The position numbers and the translations under genes are program-made. Positions 37,634 through 44,757 of a stretch of DNA of 64,000 nt are shown one piece after another (positions within the stretch are counted from its first letter, which is position 1; each line of letters opens with the position of its first letter). Below the pieces are notes generated by a model. That model did no database searches, was not told where the DNA came from, and saw only the letters and a list, made by a program, of their open reading frames with translations. The DNA lies in the NCBI RefSeq assembly GCF_034424315.1, contig NZ_CP139972.1:7634501-7698500 (forward strand). The letters are read 5' to 3'. This stretch comes from Chitinophaga sancti. Its GTDB lineage: Bacteria > Bacteroidota > Bacteroidia > Chitinophagales > Chitinophagaceae.

Positions 37634-37653
37634 GTCCGGTATTCTTACCGGAC
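37634..37653 (+). repeat. GTYYGGTATTC hairpin family, copy 2
   Basis: The stem GTCCGGTA/TACCGGAC with a TTCT loop is followed by TTCTT; it resembles a short terminator. Confidence 0.65.
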
Positions 37654-37708
37654 TTCTTGTATAAAGATTTTAATCAGGCAACATATCTGAAGACTCGTAG
37701 TTAAACAA

Positions 37709-37728
37709 GTCTGGTATTCTTGCCGGAC
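37709..37728 (+). repeat. GTYYGGTATTC hairpin family, copy 3
   Basis: The stem GTCTGGTA/TGCCGGAC with a TTCT loop is followed by TTTTT; it resembles a terminator, yet no gene precedes it on this strand. Confidence 0.65.
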
Positions 37729-37810
37729 TTTTTAACAGGAAATTATGATCCCAAAAAAAGAAATTATGATCCAATCATACCTGAAAATCCATTGCAAAAA
37801 GCGAGGTTGT

Positions 37811-37872
37811 CCCATAAATAAAAATAACGGCTGAGAATTGCTTAAACGGGTACCCGACTCCATCAGGGATAC
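37811..37872 (+). repeat. 62-bp inverted repeat module X, right copy
   Basis: It is inverted relative to 33298-33358, about 90% identical. Unlike the left copy it is joined directly to its hairpin (37881) without the Y module. Confidence 0.8.
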
Positions 37873-37880
37873 GAACAAAA

Positions 37881-37912
37881 AGAGGCTGTATCGGACTTAT
37901 GATATAGCCTCT
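37881..37912 (-). terminator. Terminator of the FAD oxidoreductase gene (module Z, right copy)
   Basis: AGAGGCTGTATC pairs with GATATAGCCTCT (one G-T pair) and a T5 run follows on the minus strand. It lies 4 nt beyond the stop of the gene at 37917 and is nearly the same stem as at 33200. Confidence 0.75.
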
Positions 37913-37916
37913 ATTT

Positions 37917-39866
37917 TTATTCCGGATAGAAAAGTACAGCATCTGCTACGACTTCACCGTCCTTTCCTTCATTGGTGATTTCTACGTATGCTTTATCCCC
38001 TTTAGCTAGTTTGATGGTACCCAGGTCTACCCATTCACCAGCCGTTTGCCCTTCTACCTTAATGGAGGCTGGGGTGTAAGCAAGCTGTTTGATAGTCTTA
38101 CCATCTGCAGAAACCCGGATATGGGTACTGGCAGGAAGGTCTGTACGTTTAGGTACATACGTGTAGATCCTGTAGCTGCCGCTGCGGGTCACTTCAGGTG
38201 TATAGCGGATAGTACCAATACTGTTTGAGATGTACATGGATGGTCCGTAGGCCCCTTTTGTTTCTCTTTGCCAATTACCTTTAAGTATGACATGAGAAGA
38301 ATCATCATTGTCTACGAGTATCTCAGGCCTGGCATCAGTGGCCAGGGGTCTTTGCCGAAGAGTAGCCTGAAGCTTAGGCACATTTACATCCTGTACGGAC
38401 TGTTGATTGTCTATCGCCATGGAGGCAGCTACGGCGGCAGATTGCGCCAGCACCATAAATACCGGCTCCATCCGGATAGAACCATAGGCAATATGGGAGG
38501 CCGACAAACAAACCGGTACAAACATGTTGGTACAATCTTCTACCTTAGGAATGATAGAACGATACGCAATTGGATAGGGGCCAAAACCACCAATCTGCAC
38601 ATCACCTTCATTCTTTACCATGCCATCTGCCACGATGCGCTGGCAGTTGTGAGAGTCCATGGTATAGGCTGCCATTCCTATTCCATCGGTGACAATTTCT
38701 TTACTTTCGCAATTCGCCTGCGTCATCACATAGGCACCAATCATTCTTCTGGCTTCCCGCACGTACATTTGTGGAGACCAGTTGCCGCTTGTCGGGTATT
38801 CATCTTTCGGATATCCCCATTGCAGCATTTCTTGACGCAAATGTTCCGGCATACGGGGATCGTGGCCAATGAAATAGAGCAGGCCTTTGTTATAGCATTC
38901 ATGATCCCTGGTGATCTTTGCCCTTGTTGCATAATCAGCTTCCGGGTAATTGTAGTTCATACCGATCATGTCGGTGGAAATAGGACCATTGTTATTAATA
39001 TCAGTTTTATGATTGGGCATATGGTCTATTTTCAACATGCTACCCAGGTTCCTGGGCTGTGATTTTTGTACCACACGAAGCAGTAATTCATACCTGGCCG
39101 GATCATAACCCAGCGGCTTTGTAATAGGAATCAAATTGCCCGGTTCATTCGTGAGGCAGATCCTGAAATTATATGCCTGAATTTTTTTATTCCCGGTTCC
39201 TTGTTTTTCCACCTGTTCGGGGCTGATGCCCCAGAGCAATCCACTGGCCGGGTTACCGGGTTCTTTGTACGGGTCGATACCATCAGGGAATTGGTGTTTT
39301 TCCCGCAGTTGTGCACCATTGTAAGTTTCGCCATATTGTGCATTGTCTTCCCTGCCTACGGTGTAAGAAATGCCGGCTTTTGCCATGAGGTCTCCTTCGT
39401 AAGAGCAATCAATGAACATTTTTGCCCGGATAATAGTAGATGCAGTTTGTATTTCCGCGACACGTTTTCCTTCTTTTTTAGCAGCTGTAATGGGCTGTTG
39501 ATATAATACTTCCACACCACCTTCTTTGATATATTGCTGGAATGTCTGCTCCGCAACCCCGGGTTCAAAGATCCATGTTTCAAACCTGCCATAATGTTTC
39601 CCGATTCGCCTGTAGAAATCCCGGGAAAGCCCGGTGATAGCATATTTGTTGCCAATATCAGTATATCCAAGCCCGCCCGAAGTAAGTCCACCCAGTCTTT
39701 TACCAGGTTCGATCACCAATACAGATTTATTCATTTTTTTAGCGGTATAACCAGCTATCACGCCGGCAGAGGTACCACCATAAATACAAATGTCTACTTC
39801 ACGGATGTTTTGTGCAAAGAGTCTTGCTGTTATAAACAGGGGAAGTAATAATGTTAGTTTTCTCAT
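37917..39866 (-). CDS. Secreted FAD-dependent oxidoreductase with golvesin-like C-terminal domain
   Basis: A 649-residue protein. The start at 39866 opens the signal peptide RKLTLLLPLFITARLFAQ; the longer frame to 39890 reads into a pseudogene. The FAD site is VDICIYGGTSAGVIAGYTAKKMNKSVLVIEP (GGTSAG for GxGxxG), followed by a FAD_oxidored-type body (FIDCSYEGDLMAKAGISYTVGRED). The last 120 residues (YISNSIGTIRYTPEVTRSGSYRIYTYVPKR...VADAVLFYPE) resemble the golvesin/xanthan-lyase C-terminal beta domain that follows such enzymes. The substrate is unknown; genes of this type usually sit in glycan-utilisation loci, and a SusD remnant lies just upstream. Confidence 0.88.
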   Translation of the reverse strand: MRKLTLLLPLFITARLFAQNIREVDICIYGGTSAGVIAGYTAKKMNKSVLVIEPGKRLGGLTSGGLGYTDIGNKYAITGLSRDFYRRIGKHYGRFETWIFEPGVAEQTFQQYIKEGGVEVLYQQPITAAKKEGKRVAEIQTASTIIRAKMFIDCSYEGDLMAKAGISYTVGREDNAQYGETYNGAQLREKHQFPDGIDPYKEPGNPASGLLWGISPEQVEKQGTGNKKIQAYNFRICLTNEPGNLIPITKPLGYDPARYELLLRVVQKSQPRNLGSMLKIDHMPNHKTDINNNGPISTDMIGMNYNYPEADYATRAKITRDHECYNKGLLYFIGHDPRMPEHLRQEMLQWGYPKDEYPTSGNWSPQMYVREARRMIGAYVMTQANCESKEIVTDGIGMAAYTMDSHNCQRIVADGMVKNEGDVQIGGFGPYPIAYRSIIPKVEDCTNMFVPVCLSASHIAYGSIRMEPVFMVLAQSAAVAASMAIDNQQSVQDVNVPKLQATLRQRPLATDARPEILVDNDDSSHVILKGNWQRETKGAYGPSMYISNSIGTIRYTPEVTRSGSYRIYTYVPKRTDLPASTHIRVSADGKTIKQLAYTPASIKVEGQTAGEWVDLGTIKLAKGDKAYVEITNEGKDGEVVADAVLFYPE

Positions 39867-39890
39867 TAGTAAAGAGTGTGTTATTGCCAT

Positions 39891-40135
39891 AAGCCCTGCG
39901 ATGCACCATATTCAATTCTCCACAGCATTTACAGGTGAGGCACCTTCTGCCTGAGCCATTACTTCTGCAAAGAGAACAATATATCTGCAAAGCGATTTAT
40001 GAGATAATCATTACCTCCCGCTTTCACAGTACTTTTATCACTGAGGTTCTTTAATAGATAGGTTGTGTTGCCTAAACCGGATGTTGCCCATACAAAGGGA
40101 ATACTGAAGATCAGAATAAAGATACATTTTGCAAA
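39891..40135 (-). pseudogene. Decayed fragment of a SusD/RagB family gene
   Basis: On the minus strand, two frames together read TYLLKNLSDKST, then GGNDYLINRFADILFSL, then after a -1/+1 shift AEVMAQAEGASPVNAVEN, then a TGA in place of a codon and IWCIAGL. This follows the order of the SusD C-terminal signature (NDYPLIRYADVLLMYAEAlNE.G.p..A...IN.iR.RAGL). It has no start codon, one frameshift and at least one stop. It lies immediately upstream of the FAD oxidoreductase, suggesting a lost SusCD pair in front of that gene. The match is by eye. Confidence 0.6.
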
Positions 40136-40151
40136 TCAATTATTTCTTTTG

Positions 40152-40173
40152 AGCCCGGCAGGAATGCCGGGCT
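40152..40173. repeat. CCGGCARGAAT hairpin, member of the GTYYGGTATTC family in inverse orientation
   Basis: AGCCCGGCAGGAATGCCGGGCT is a 9-bp stem followed by TTAAATTTTT. In inverse orientation it shares the GG-YA-RGAAT-RCC core with the hairpins at 37634 and 37709. Confidence 0.55.
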
Positions 40174-40205
40174 TAAATTTTTGTTATGCGTGAAAAAAGA
40201 TGGAT

Positions 40206-40225
40206 GTCTGGCAGGAATACCGAAC
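40206..40225. repeat. Second CCGGCARGAAT-type hairpin, degenerate
   Basis: GTCTGGCAGGAATACCGAAC, 53 nt after the previous member, has the same core and an imperfect stem. Confidence 0.45.
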
Positions 40226-40314
40226 ATGTCTGTTAAAATTTTAACCCCTAAAAAATAAATTATTTGGGGGGATGAAAAAGGATCTTGCTAAATGTTAACT
40301 CTGCAGCAAAGGAA

Positions 40315-40394
40315 TTAAAATAATCATTATGAGAACAGTTGCAAGGGCTTGTGCAACCCTGGAAAATGAAATGATAATCAGATGATTATTTTAA
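40315..40394. repeat. Nested inverted repeat, about 80 bp
   Basis: The outer arms TTAAAATAATCAT (40315-40327) and ATGATTATTTTAA (40382-40394) are perfect. Inside, GTTGCA (40338) pairs with TGCAAC (40352). The inner block GAACAGTTGCAAGGGC recurs in related form at 40841 and 41030. Confidence 0.6.
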
Positions 40395-40433
40395 TAAATA
40401 AATATTCACCAACAGAATTGCAGCCCTATTCAA

Positions 40434-40514
40434 ATAGAACATTCATAAAAGAGGGAATCCACCAATGGGCATGAAAAATATTTTCAAAAAAAAGCCGGGT
40501 AAGATTACCCGGCT
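40434..40514 (+). repeat. Module Y copy 2 with its own hairpin
   Basis: ATAGAACATTCATAAAAGAG with the CACCAATGG and TGAAAAATATTTTCA blocks, then the stem AGCCGGGTAA/TTACCCGGCT. On the minus strand this reads as a terminator followed by Y. It is about 87% identical to copy 3. Confidence 0.75.
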
Positions 40515-40840
40515 CGCATACATCAATGAATGAAAATGTGGCAAAATATAAATATGTGTTTAGTTTAAAGAAGCTTTATCAAATGAAGGGACTGGATAAT
40601 TGTTGATGTATGAGCAGTTAATAATAATATTGAAATTGGAATATTTGGGGATGTGGCGATAGTTGAGCAAAAGGAGGATAAGCAGGCGAAAAGTTGACGG
40701 TTTACTACCCTTAGTGATGATTCTTAGATGTATTGTTTTGTACCAGCTGCTTTCCTGTTGGTGTAGGGTTAGTGTAAATAATTTTTGCTTGTTCATATTG
40801 ATTTGGGTTTTGTGCAAAATAAAAGAGTTGAGGCATTGTA

Positions 40841-40869
40841 GAATAGTTGCAAAGGGGTGTGCAGGCAGG
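40841..40869 (+). repeat. Module Q copy 2 (GTTGCA-AAGGG block)
   Basis: GAATAGTTGCAAAGGGGTGT followed by GCAGGCAGG. It resembles 40333-40361 and 41030-41059 and, like the first, precedes a Y module by 60-100 nt. Confidence 0.45.
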
Positions 40870-40900
40870 TATAAGTAGCTGGGCATGAAGGGATGAAAAA

Positions 40901-40982
40901 ATAGAACATTCATGAAAGAGGGAATCCATCAACGGACGTGAAAACTATTTTCAAAGAAAATAGGCCTCACAAAGCGAGGCCT
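40901..40982 (+). repeat. Module Y copy 3 with its own hairpin
   Basis: ATAGAACATTCATGAAAGAG with the CATCAACGG and TGAAAACTATTTTCA blocks, then the stem AGGCCTC/GAGGCCT. On the minus strand the hairpin lies downstream of the gene at 41091 and ends in TATTTTCTTT, so it can act as that gene's terminator. Confidence 0.75.
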
Positions 40983-41029
40983 GAAGCTTAGTTATTCATT
41001 TTACAAAATTACTCCCCTCTCCCAGGGAA

Positions 41030-41068
41030 GAACAGTTGCAGAGGCCTATACAAGCCCTGCAAACTGTT
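41030..41068 (+). repeat. Module Q copy 3
   Basis: AACAGTTGCA (41031-41040) pairs with TGCAAACTGTT (41058-41068) around GAGGCCTATACAAGCCC. It lies between Y copy 3 and the stop of the gene at 41091. Confidence 0.45.
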
Positions 41069-41090
41069 TCGCTTTCAATCGCTTACCTGC

Positions 41091-41735
41091 TTAAATTTCC
41101 CTCAGCCACTGTATCATCCCCTTCAGGATCTCAATTGACTTCGCTATTGCTGCTCTCTCAGGCATTCGGTAATGATTCTGAAAACTTTTAAACGCTATTT
41201 CATCCGCCTGCTTTGAGCTAAAAAGCTGCACTGCAAAACGCATGATGGCCGTCTCCTGTTTAATAGAAACATGCTCGCCCGACCGCACAAAAGCAGACAT
41301 CAGCGTAGCAATAACTGATACAGCAATATTCAATTTGAGTTTTTCTCTGGTAAGGGGTTTATCGGAATCCGGTGTTCCTGAGGTATGGAAGAAGCGGTTA
41401 TCGATAAAGAGCTTCAATCGTTGAACCGCTGATAACGTGTGTTGTTGTAAAGACACGGTGAAAGAACCTTCACCGCTGGTATCGGGAAGGGCTTCTGTCA
41501 GGCAGTTCTCAAGATGAGATAATACTCTTGAATATGACGATATGATGTCATTGTAGTATTGAGGAGACGATAATAGTACTGCATGCCTAAAAATGGCAAC
41601 CTGGATTTCTTTTTCATACTCATTAAGTTTAGCTTTCTGCTCTTCAAACGCTTCCTTTGTAATCAGCGGAGCATCTTTTATGCTGATATTACAAACTAGC
41701 TCAGACAGAAGATTGATAACACTATCAGTTTCCAA
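41091..41735 (-). CDS. Protein of unknown function, predicted all-helical
   Basis: A 214-residue protein with no signal peptide, TM or recognised motif. It is rich in helix-forming, charged residues (EEQKAKLNEYEKEIQVAIFRHAVLL, REKLKLNIAVSVIATLMSAFVRSG) and ends in MPERAAIAKSIEILKGMIQWLREI. The composition (helical, cytosolic, FQNHYRMPERAA motif) has some resemblance to RteC-like regulatory proteins of Bacteroidota, but too little to name it. It is a single gene next to the repeat cluster. Confidence 0.7.
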   Translation of the reverse strand: METDSVINLLSELVCNISIKDAPLITKEAFEEQKAKLNEYEKEIQVAIFRHAVLLSSPQYYNDIISSYSRVLSHLENCLTEALPDTSGEGSFTVSLQQHTLSAVQRLKLFIDNRFFHTSGTPDSDKPLTREKLKLNIAVSVIATLMSAFVRSGEHVSIKQETAIMRFAVQLFSSKQADEIAFKSFQNHYRMPERAAIAKSIEILKGMIQWLREI

Positions 41736-41953
41736 AATACGCTCGTTTTTTGAGGTTAATCTGAGTGCGCATTTACTCAGAGAAATAGAGATATTCCTGG
41801 GGTGGTCACTGATTTTGCGGTCGCAAAGCTAATTCATATAATCAAATGAATTAAATCTTTCTTTTATCCAAAATAGCTCTTGAAAATGAAGCGTTTGATT
41901 CCGAGGTAGATGTAATCTTTTTTTATGTGAACTTAATGTTATATTTTTCCCAT

Positions 41954-42958
41954 ATGAATATTCGCATGTTCGGGAAACTGGAGCAGGATGGTTTGATCTC
42001 CCCCGGGTCAATGTCCAACATCCATGCTGCCACCGGGAAAAAATTGTTTAGCCTCCACTGGGAATTGAAAACCATTCTTTATCTGGGAGTACTGTTATTA
42101 AGCGGGGGATTGGGTGTTCTTGTTTACAAAAACATTGATACCATTGGGCATCAGGTCATTCTATTAGCCATTGCGCTAGCCTGTGCCGGTTGTTTTTATT
42201 ACTGCTTTCGCCAAAAGCTACCTTTCTCCTGGGGAAAGGTAGAGGCTCCTAACCCTTTTTTCGATTACGTTTTGCTGTTAGGATGCCTGTTACTAATCAC
42301 ATTCATTACCTATCTGCAGGCGGTATATGGAGTATTTAAGTGGCATTATGGTACAGCAACTTTCATTCCCCTTATTGTGCTGTTTTTCAGTGCTTATTAC
42401 TTCGACCATTTAGGGGTACTAAGCCTGGCTATTACAAACCTGGCTGCGTGGCTGGGCGTCAATGTATCGCCCCTGACCTTCTTAGAAGGCTCCATGTTCA
42501 TTACCATGCACCTGATCATTACCGGCTTGTTACTGGGGGGAGCACTATTGTTAGTAGATTACCTTACCCACTATCTGCGGAAGAAACCTCATTTTGGCTT
42601 CACTTACCGCAATTTTGGTATGCACCTCTTGCTGCTGGCATGTGTTACTGCTATGTTTAAATCCAGTGACGGTTACCGGATGGAAGATAATGCCAGCTAC
42701 CTAATCTGGTTCGCGTTGCAGGCAGGGATCAGTTATTATTTATACAGGGAAGCACTCAAACACCATTCCTTTTATTTTCTGTTGATGATCGCTTTATATG
42801 CATATGTAGGATTGTCTTACGTGGTTGTAAGACTGCTCATTCTCACAGAAAACGAAGGGGGCATTTATGCGGGTATTCTATATTTCATCGCTTCTGCCAT
42901 TGGACTGATTATTTTCCTTGTTAATGCAAATAAAAAGATCAAACATGATAGCCTATAA
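41954..42958 (+). CDS. DUF2157-type multi-pass membrane protein
   Basis: A 334-residue protein from ATG 41954 (GTG at 41927 is the alternative). An N-terminal cytoplasmic segment with the pattern LEQDGLISPGSMSNIHAATGKKLFSLHWELK is followed by about nine TM segments (ILYLGVLLLSGGLGVLVYKN and onwards). This is the layout of DUF2157 membrane proteins. Function unknown. It overlaps the next membrane protein gene by 14 nt, so the two probably act together. Confidence 0.82.
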   Translation: MNIRMFGKLEQDGLISPGSMSNIHAATGKKLFSLHWELKTILYLGVLLLSGGLGVLVYKNIDTIGHQVILLAIALACAGCFYYCFRQKLPFSWGKVEAPNPFFDYVLLLGCLLLITFITYLQAVYGVFKWHYGTATFIPLIVLFFSAYYFDHLGVLSLAITNLAAWLGVNVSPLTFLEGSMFITMHLIITGLLLGGALLLVDYLTHYLRKKPHFGFTYRNFGMHLLLLACVTAMFKSSDGYRMEDNASYLIWFALQAGISYYLYREALKHHSFYFLLMIALYAYVGLSYVVVRLLILTENEGGIYAGILYFIASAIGLIIFLVNANKKIKHDSL

Positions 42959-44099
42959 TAAACAACAGCTGGATAACAGGGAAATCAACCTTGAAGCAGA
43001 AAAGGCTTTCAGGAAACAATTGATCACGCAGGAAGAACTTAATAGTATAAAAGCTGCCTATCCGGTAGAATTATATACCCCCAATATGTACCTGCGTATA
43101 GGCCTGTTTATACTGAGCCTGATAATTGGCATTTTCTCTTATGGTTTCCTGTGCTTAATAATGTTGAGTGGTGCGAATGAAAATGTGTTTGGAGGAATTA
43201 ATATCTTTTTCGCAATCGCATCCTATATTGTATTGGAGTTGCTGGTGAAAGATAAAAAGCATTATAAGTCCGGTGCTGATGCAGCCCTGATGTGGATGAG
43301 CGGAGCTGCCCTGATAGCAGGGGTGGTCGCATTTGACACGCATATGGACCCCGTGGCCATAGGCATTATTGTCTTCATTGTGAGCATGTGGTTCTTCATT
43401 CGTTTTGCAGATCAGGTGATGGGTTGGGTCGCACAACTGGCATTGTTGTTCACTTTGCTGACAGGCCTTATGTCATGGCTTTTAGTCGTTCCTTTTGTAA
43501 TCATCGGCGCTTCATTTGGTATGTACTGGTTACTGAGAAGCCTGGTGATACTGGAAGAATGCAGATACTACAAAGGTGTGATGAAAGGTATGCAGGCCCT
43601 GGCTCTGCTAACCCTGTATGCGGGAGGCAACTATTTTTTAGTAAGAGATACCTATGAGTCATGGAATAATATTCCAGGTATGTATGTAAAGGGATTGCCG
43701 ATGGGATGGCTCTTCTGGGCATTGACCGTATTAGTGCCACTGATATATTTATTCTTCGGACTTAAAAATAAAGACCAGATTCTTGTGCGTGTAGGATTGG
43801 TGTTAGTAGCAGCGATTGTGTTTACGGTAAGATATTATCACAGCGTCGCTCCACTTGAAGTCGCAATGACCGTCGGCGGATTGATTATGATCTTATTTGC
43901 TTACAGCATTATCAAATACCTGAAAGCACCAAAGCATGGTTTTACTTCTGAAGAAGATGATGAGAAAGGCACACTGGAAGCGTTGCAGATTGAATCTATC
44001 CTCATCTCCCAATCCTTCAAAACGGGTGCGCCAGGCAAAGATCGCTTCGATTTTGGAGGCGGTACCGGCAGCGGTGGCGGTGCCAGCGGACAATATTAA
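42945..44099 (+). CDS. Multi-pass membrane protein, partner of the DUF2157 protein
   Basis: A 384-residue protein. The ATG at 42945 lies within the end of the upstream gene (14-nt overlap), indicating translational coupling. About ten TM segments follow a soluble N-terminus (AYNKQQLDNREINLEAEKAFRKQLITQEEL). The C-terminal tail is soluble and ends with a Gly/Ser run (FGGGTGSGGGASGQY). DUF2157 genes are often followed by a DUF4401 gene; this could be one, but the assignment is weak. Confidence 0.8.
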   Translation: MIAYNKQQLDNREINLEAEKAFRKQLITQEELNSIKAAYPVELYTPNMYLRIGLFILSLIIGIFSYGFLCLIMLSGANENVFGGINIFFAIASYIVLELLVKDKKHYKSGADAALMWMSGAALIAGVVAFDTHMDPVAIGIIVFIVSMWFFIRFADQVMGWVAQLALLFTLLTGLMSWLLVVPFVIIGASFGMYWLLRSLVILEECRYYKGVMKGMQALALLTLYAGGNYFLVRDTYESWNNIPGMYVKGLPMGWLFWALTVLVPLIYLFFGLKNKDQILVRVGLVLVAAIVFTVRYYHSVAPLEVAMTVGGLIMILFAYSIIKYLKAPKHGFTSEEDDEKGTLEALQIESILISQSFKTGAPGKDRFDFGGGTGSGGGASGQY

Positions 44100-44110
44100 A
44101 CTAAAAAAGA

Positions 44111-44135
44111 GACCGACGGTTACTAGCCGTCGGTC
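44111..44135 (+). terminator. Hairpin after the membrane protein pair
   Basis: The stem GACCGACGG/CCGTCGGTC with a 7-nt loop, 11 nt after the stop; only a poor T tract follows. Confidence 0.5.
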
Positions 44136-44278
44136 CTAGTTGGTGCTGTTAGCAGATGCATCAACTTGATGAGAACTAAACTGCCGCAAAGATAGAATGG
44201 CGAAAGAAGAGCGACCAGAGTGGAAGTACGGAAAAGAGAACGTAGTTCTACGGAAAGTAATGCCTGCGTAGAAAGCCA

Positions 44279-44677
44279 CTATTGCTTCCTTGGAAAATAG
44301 AACGCATTATCCAGCTTTGTCATCCCAATCTTAGGATAGTACTCCATTGCCGTTGGGGCGGATAATAGCAGCAACATCGTTTGTGGCCCTATTGCCTCCT
44401 GAGTCAAAGCCACCAGTTGCTTTCCAATACCTGCTGCCTGATAATCCTTATTCACTGCCAGGTCAGACAAATAACAACAAAAGCAATAATCAGTCAAAGA
44501 CCTCGCTACTCCTACCAGGCGATCCCCATCCCAGGCTGAAATAACCAGATTTGAGTTTTCATACATCCTGGCGATTCTTTCCCGATCTTCCGTTGGCCTA
44601 TTTAATACCGCATTGTCATAGAGTGCAATAATATCCTGTGTAGCAGGTATCGTGTCATTTTTGTATTGGATGTGCAT
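44279..44677 (-). CDS. GNAT family N-acetyltransferase
   Basis: A 132-residue GNAT protein. Acetyl-CoA-binding motif A reads LSDLAVNKDYQAAGIGKQLVALTQEA (Q-x-x-G-I-G in the pyrophosphate loop), and the last strand contains MEYYPKIGMTKLDNAFYFPR. The acceptor substrate is unknown. It is transcribed divergently from a MocR-type regulator with an 80-nt gap, so the regulator may control it. Confidence 0.88.
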   Translation of the reverse strand: MHIQYKNDTIPATQDIIALYDNAVLNRPTEDRERIARMYENSNLVISAWDGDRLVGVARSLTDYCFCCYLSDLAVNKDYQAAGIGKQLVALTQEAIGPQTMLLLLSAPTAMEYYPKIGMTKLDNAFYFPRKQ

Positions 44678-44718
44678 TTTTTTCTGGTTTACCTATCAAA
44701 ATTACTGCTTGCCAGGAC

Positions 44719-44726
44719 TATCTTTG
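44719..44726 (+). promoter_or_regulatory. TATCTTTG promoter -7 element
   Basis: A full match to TAnnTTTG, 31 nt before the MocR-type regulator ATG, in the divergent intergenic region with the GNAT gene. No clear -33 TTG with the usual spacing. Confidence 0.45.
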
Positions 44727-44757
44727 TATCCCAGTTTTAAAATATAAAGTAGTCCAG

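Larger units (their letters stand above)
37285..37810. other. Gene-free region with three related hairpins
   Basis: About 525 nt with no recognisable gene. Three hairpins of one family are listed separately. The 5' end next to 37284 should hold the promoter of the Crp/Fnr-like gene. Confidence 0.45.

Noticed and set aside
37583..37728. CRISPR array from three similar short repeats
   Set aside because: The repeats are 20-nt hairpins with unequal spacing (51 and 75 nt) and differ from each other; no cas gene is present.
40560..40913. 117-codon minus-strand open frame in the repeat region
   Set aside because: Low-complexity composition (rich in Ile, Leu, Asn, Ser, Tyr) as expected from A/T-rich DNA, begins inside repeat module Y and has no recognisable domain. 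I could not exclude a short peptide starting NKQKLFTLTL, but nothing supports it.
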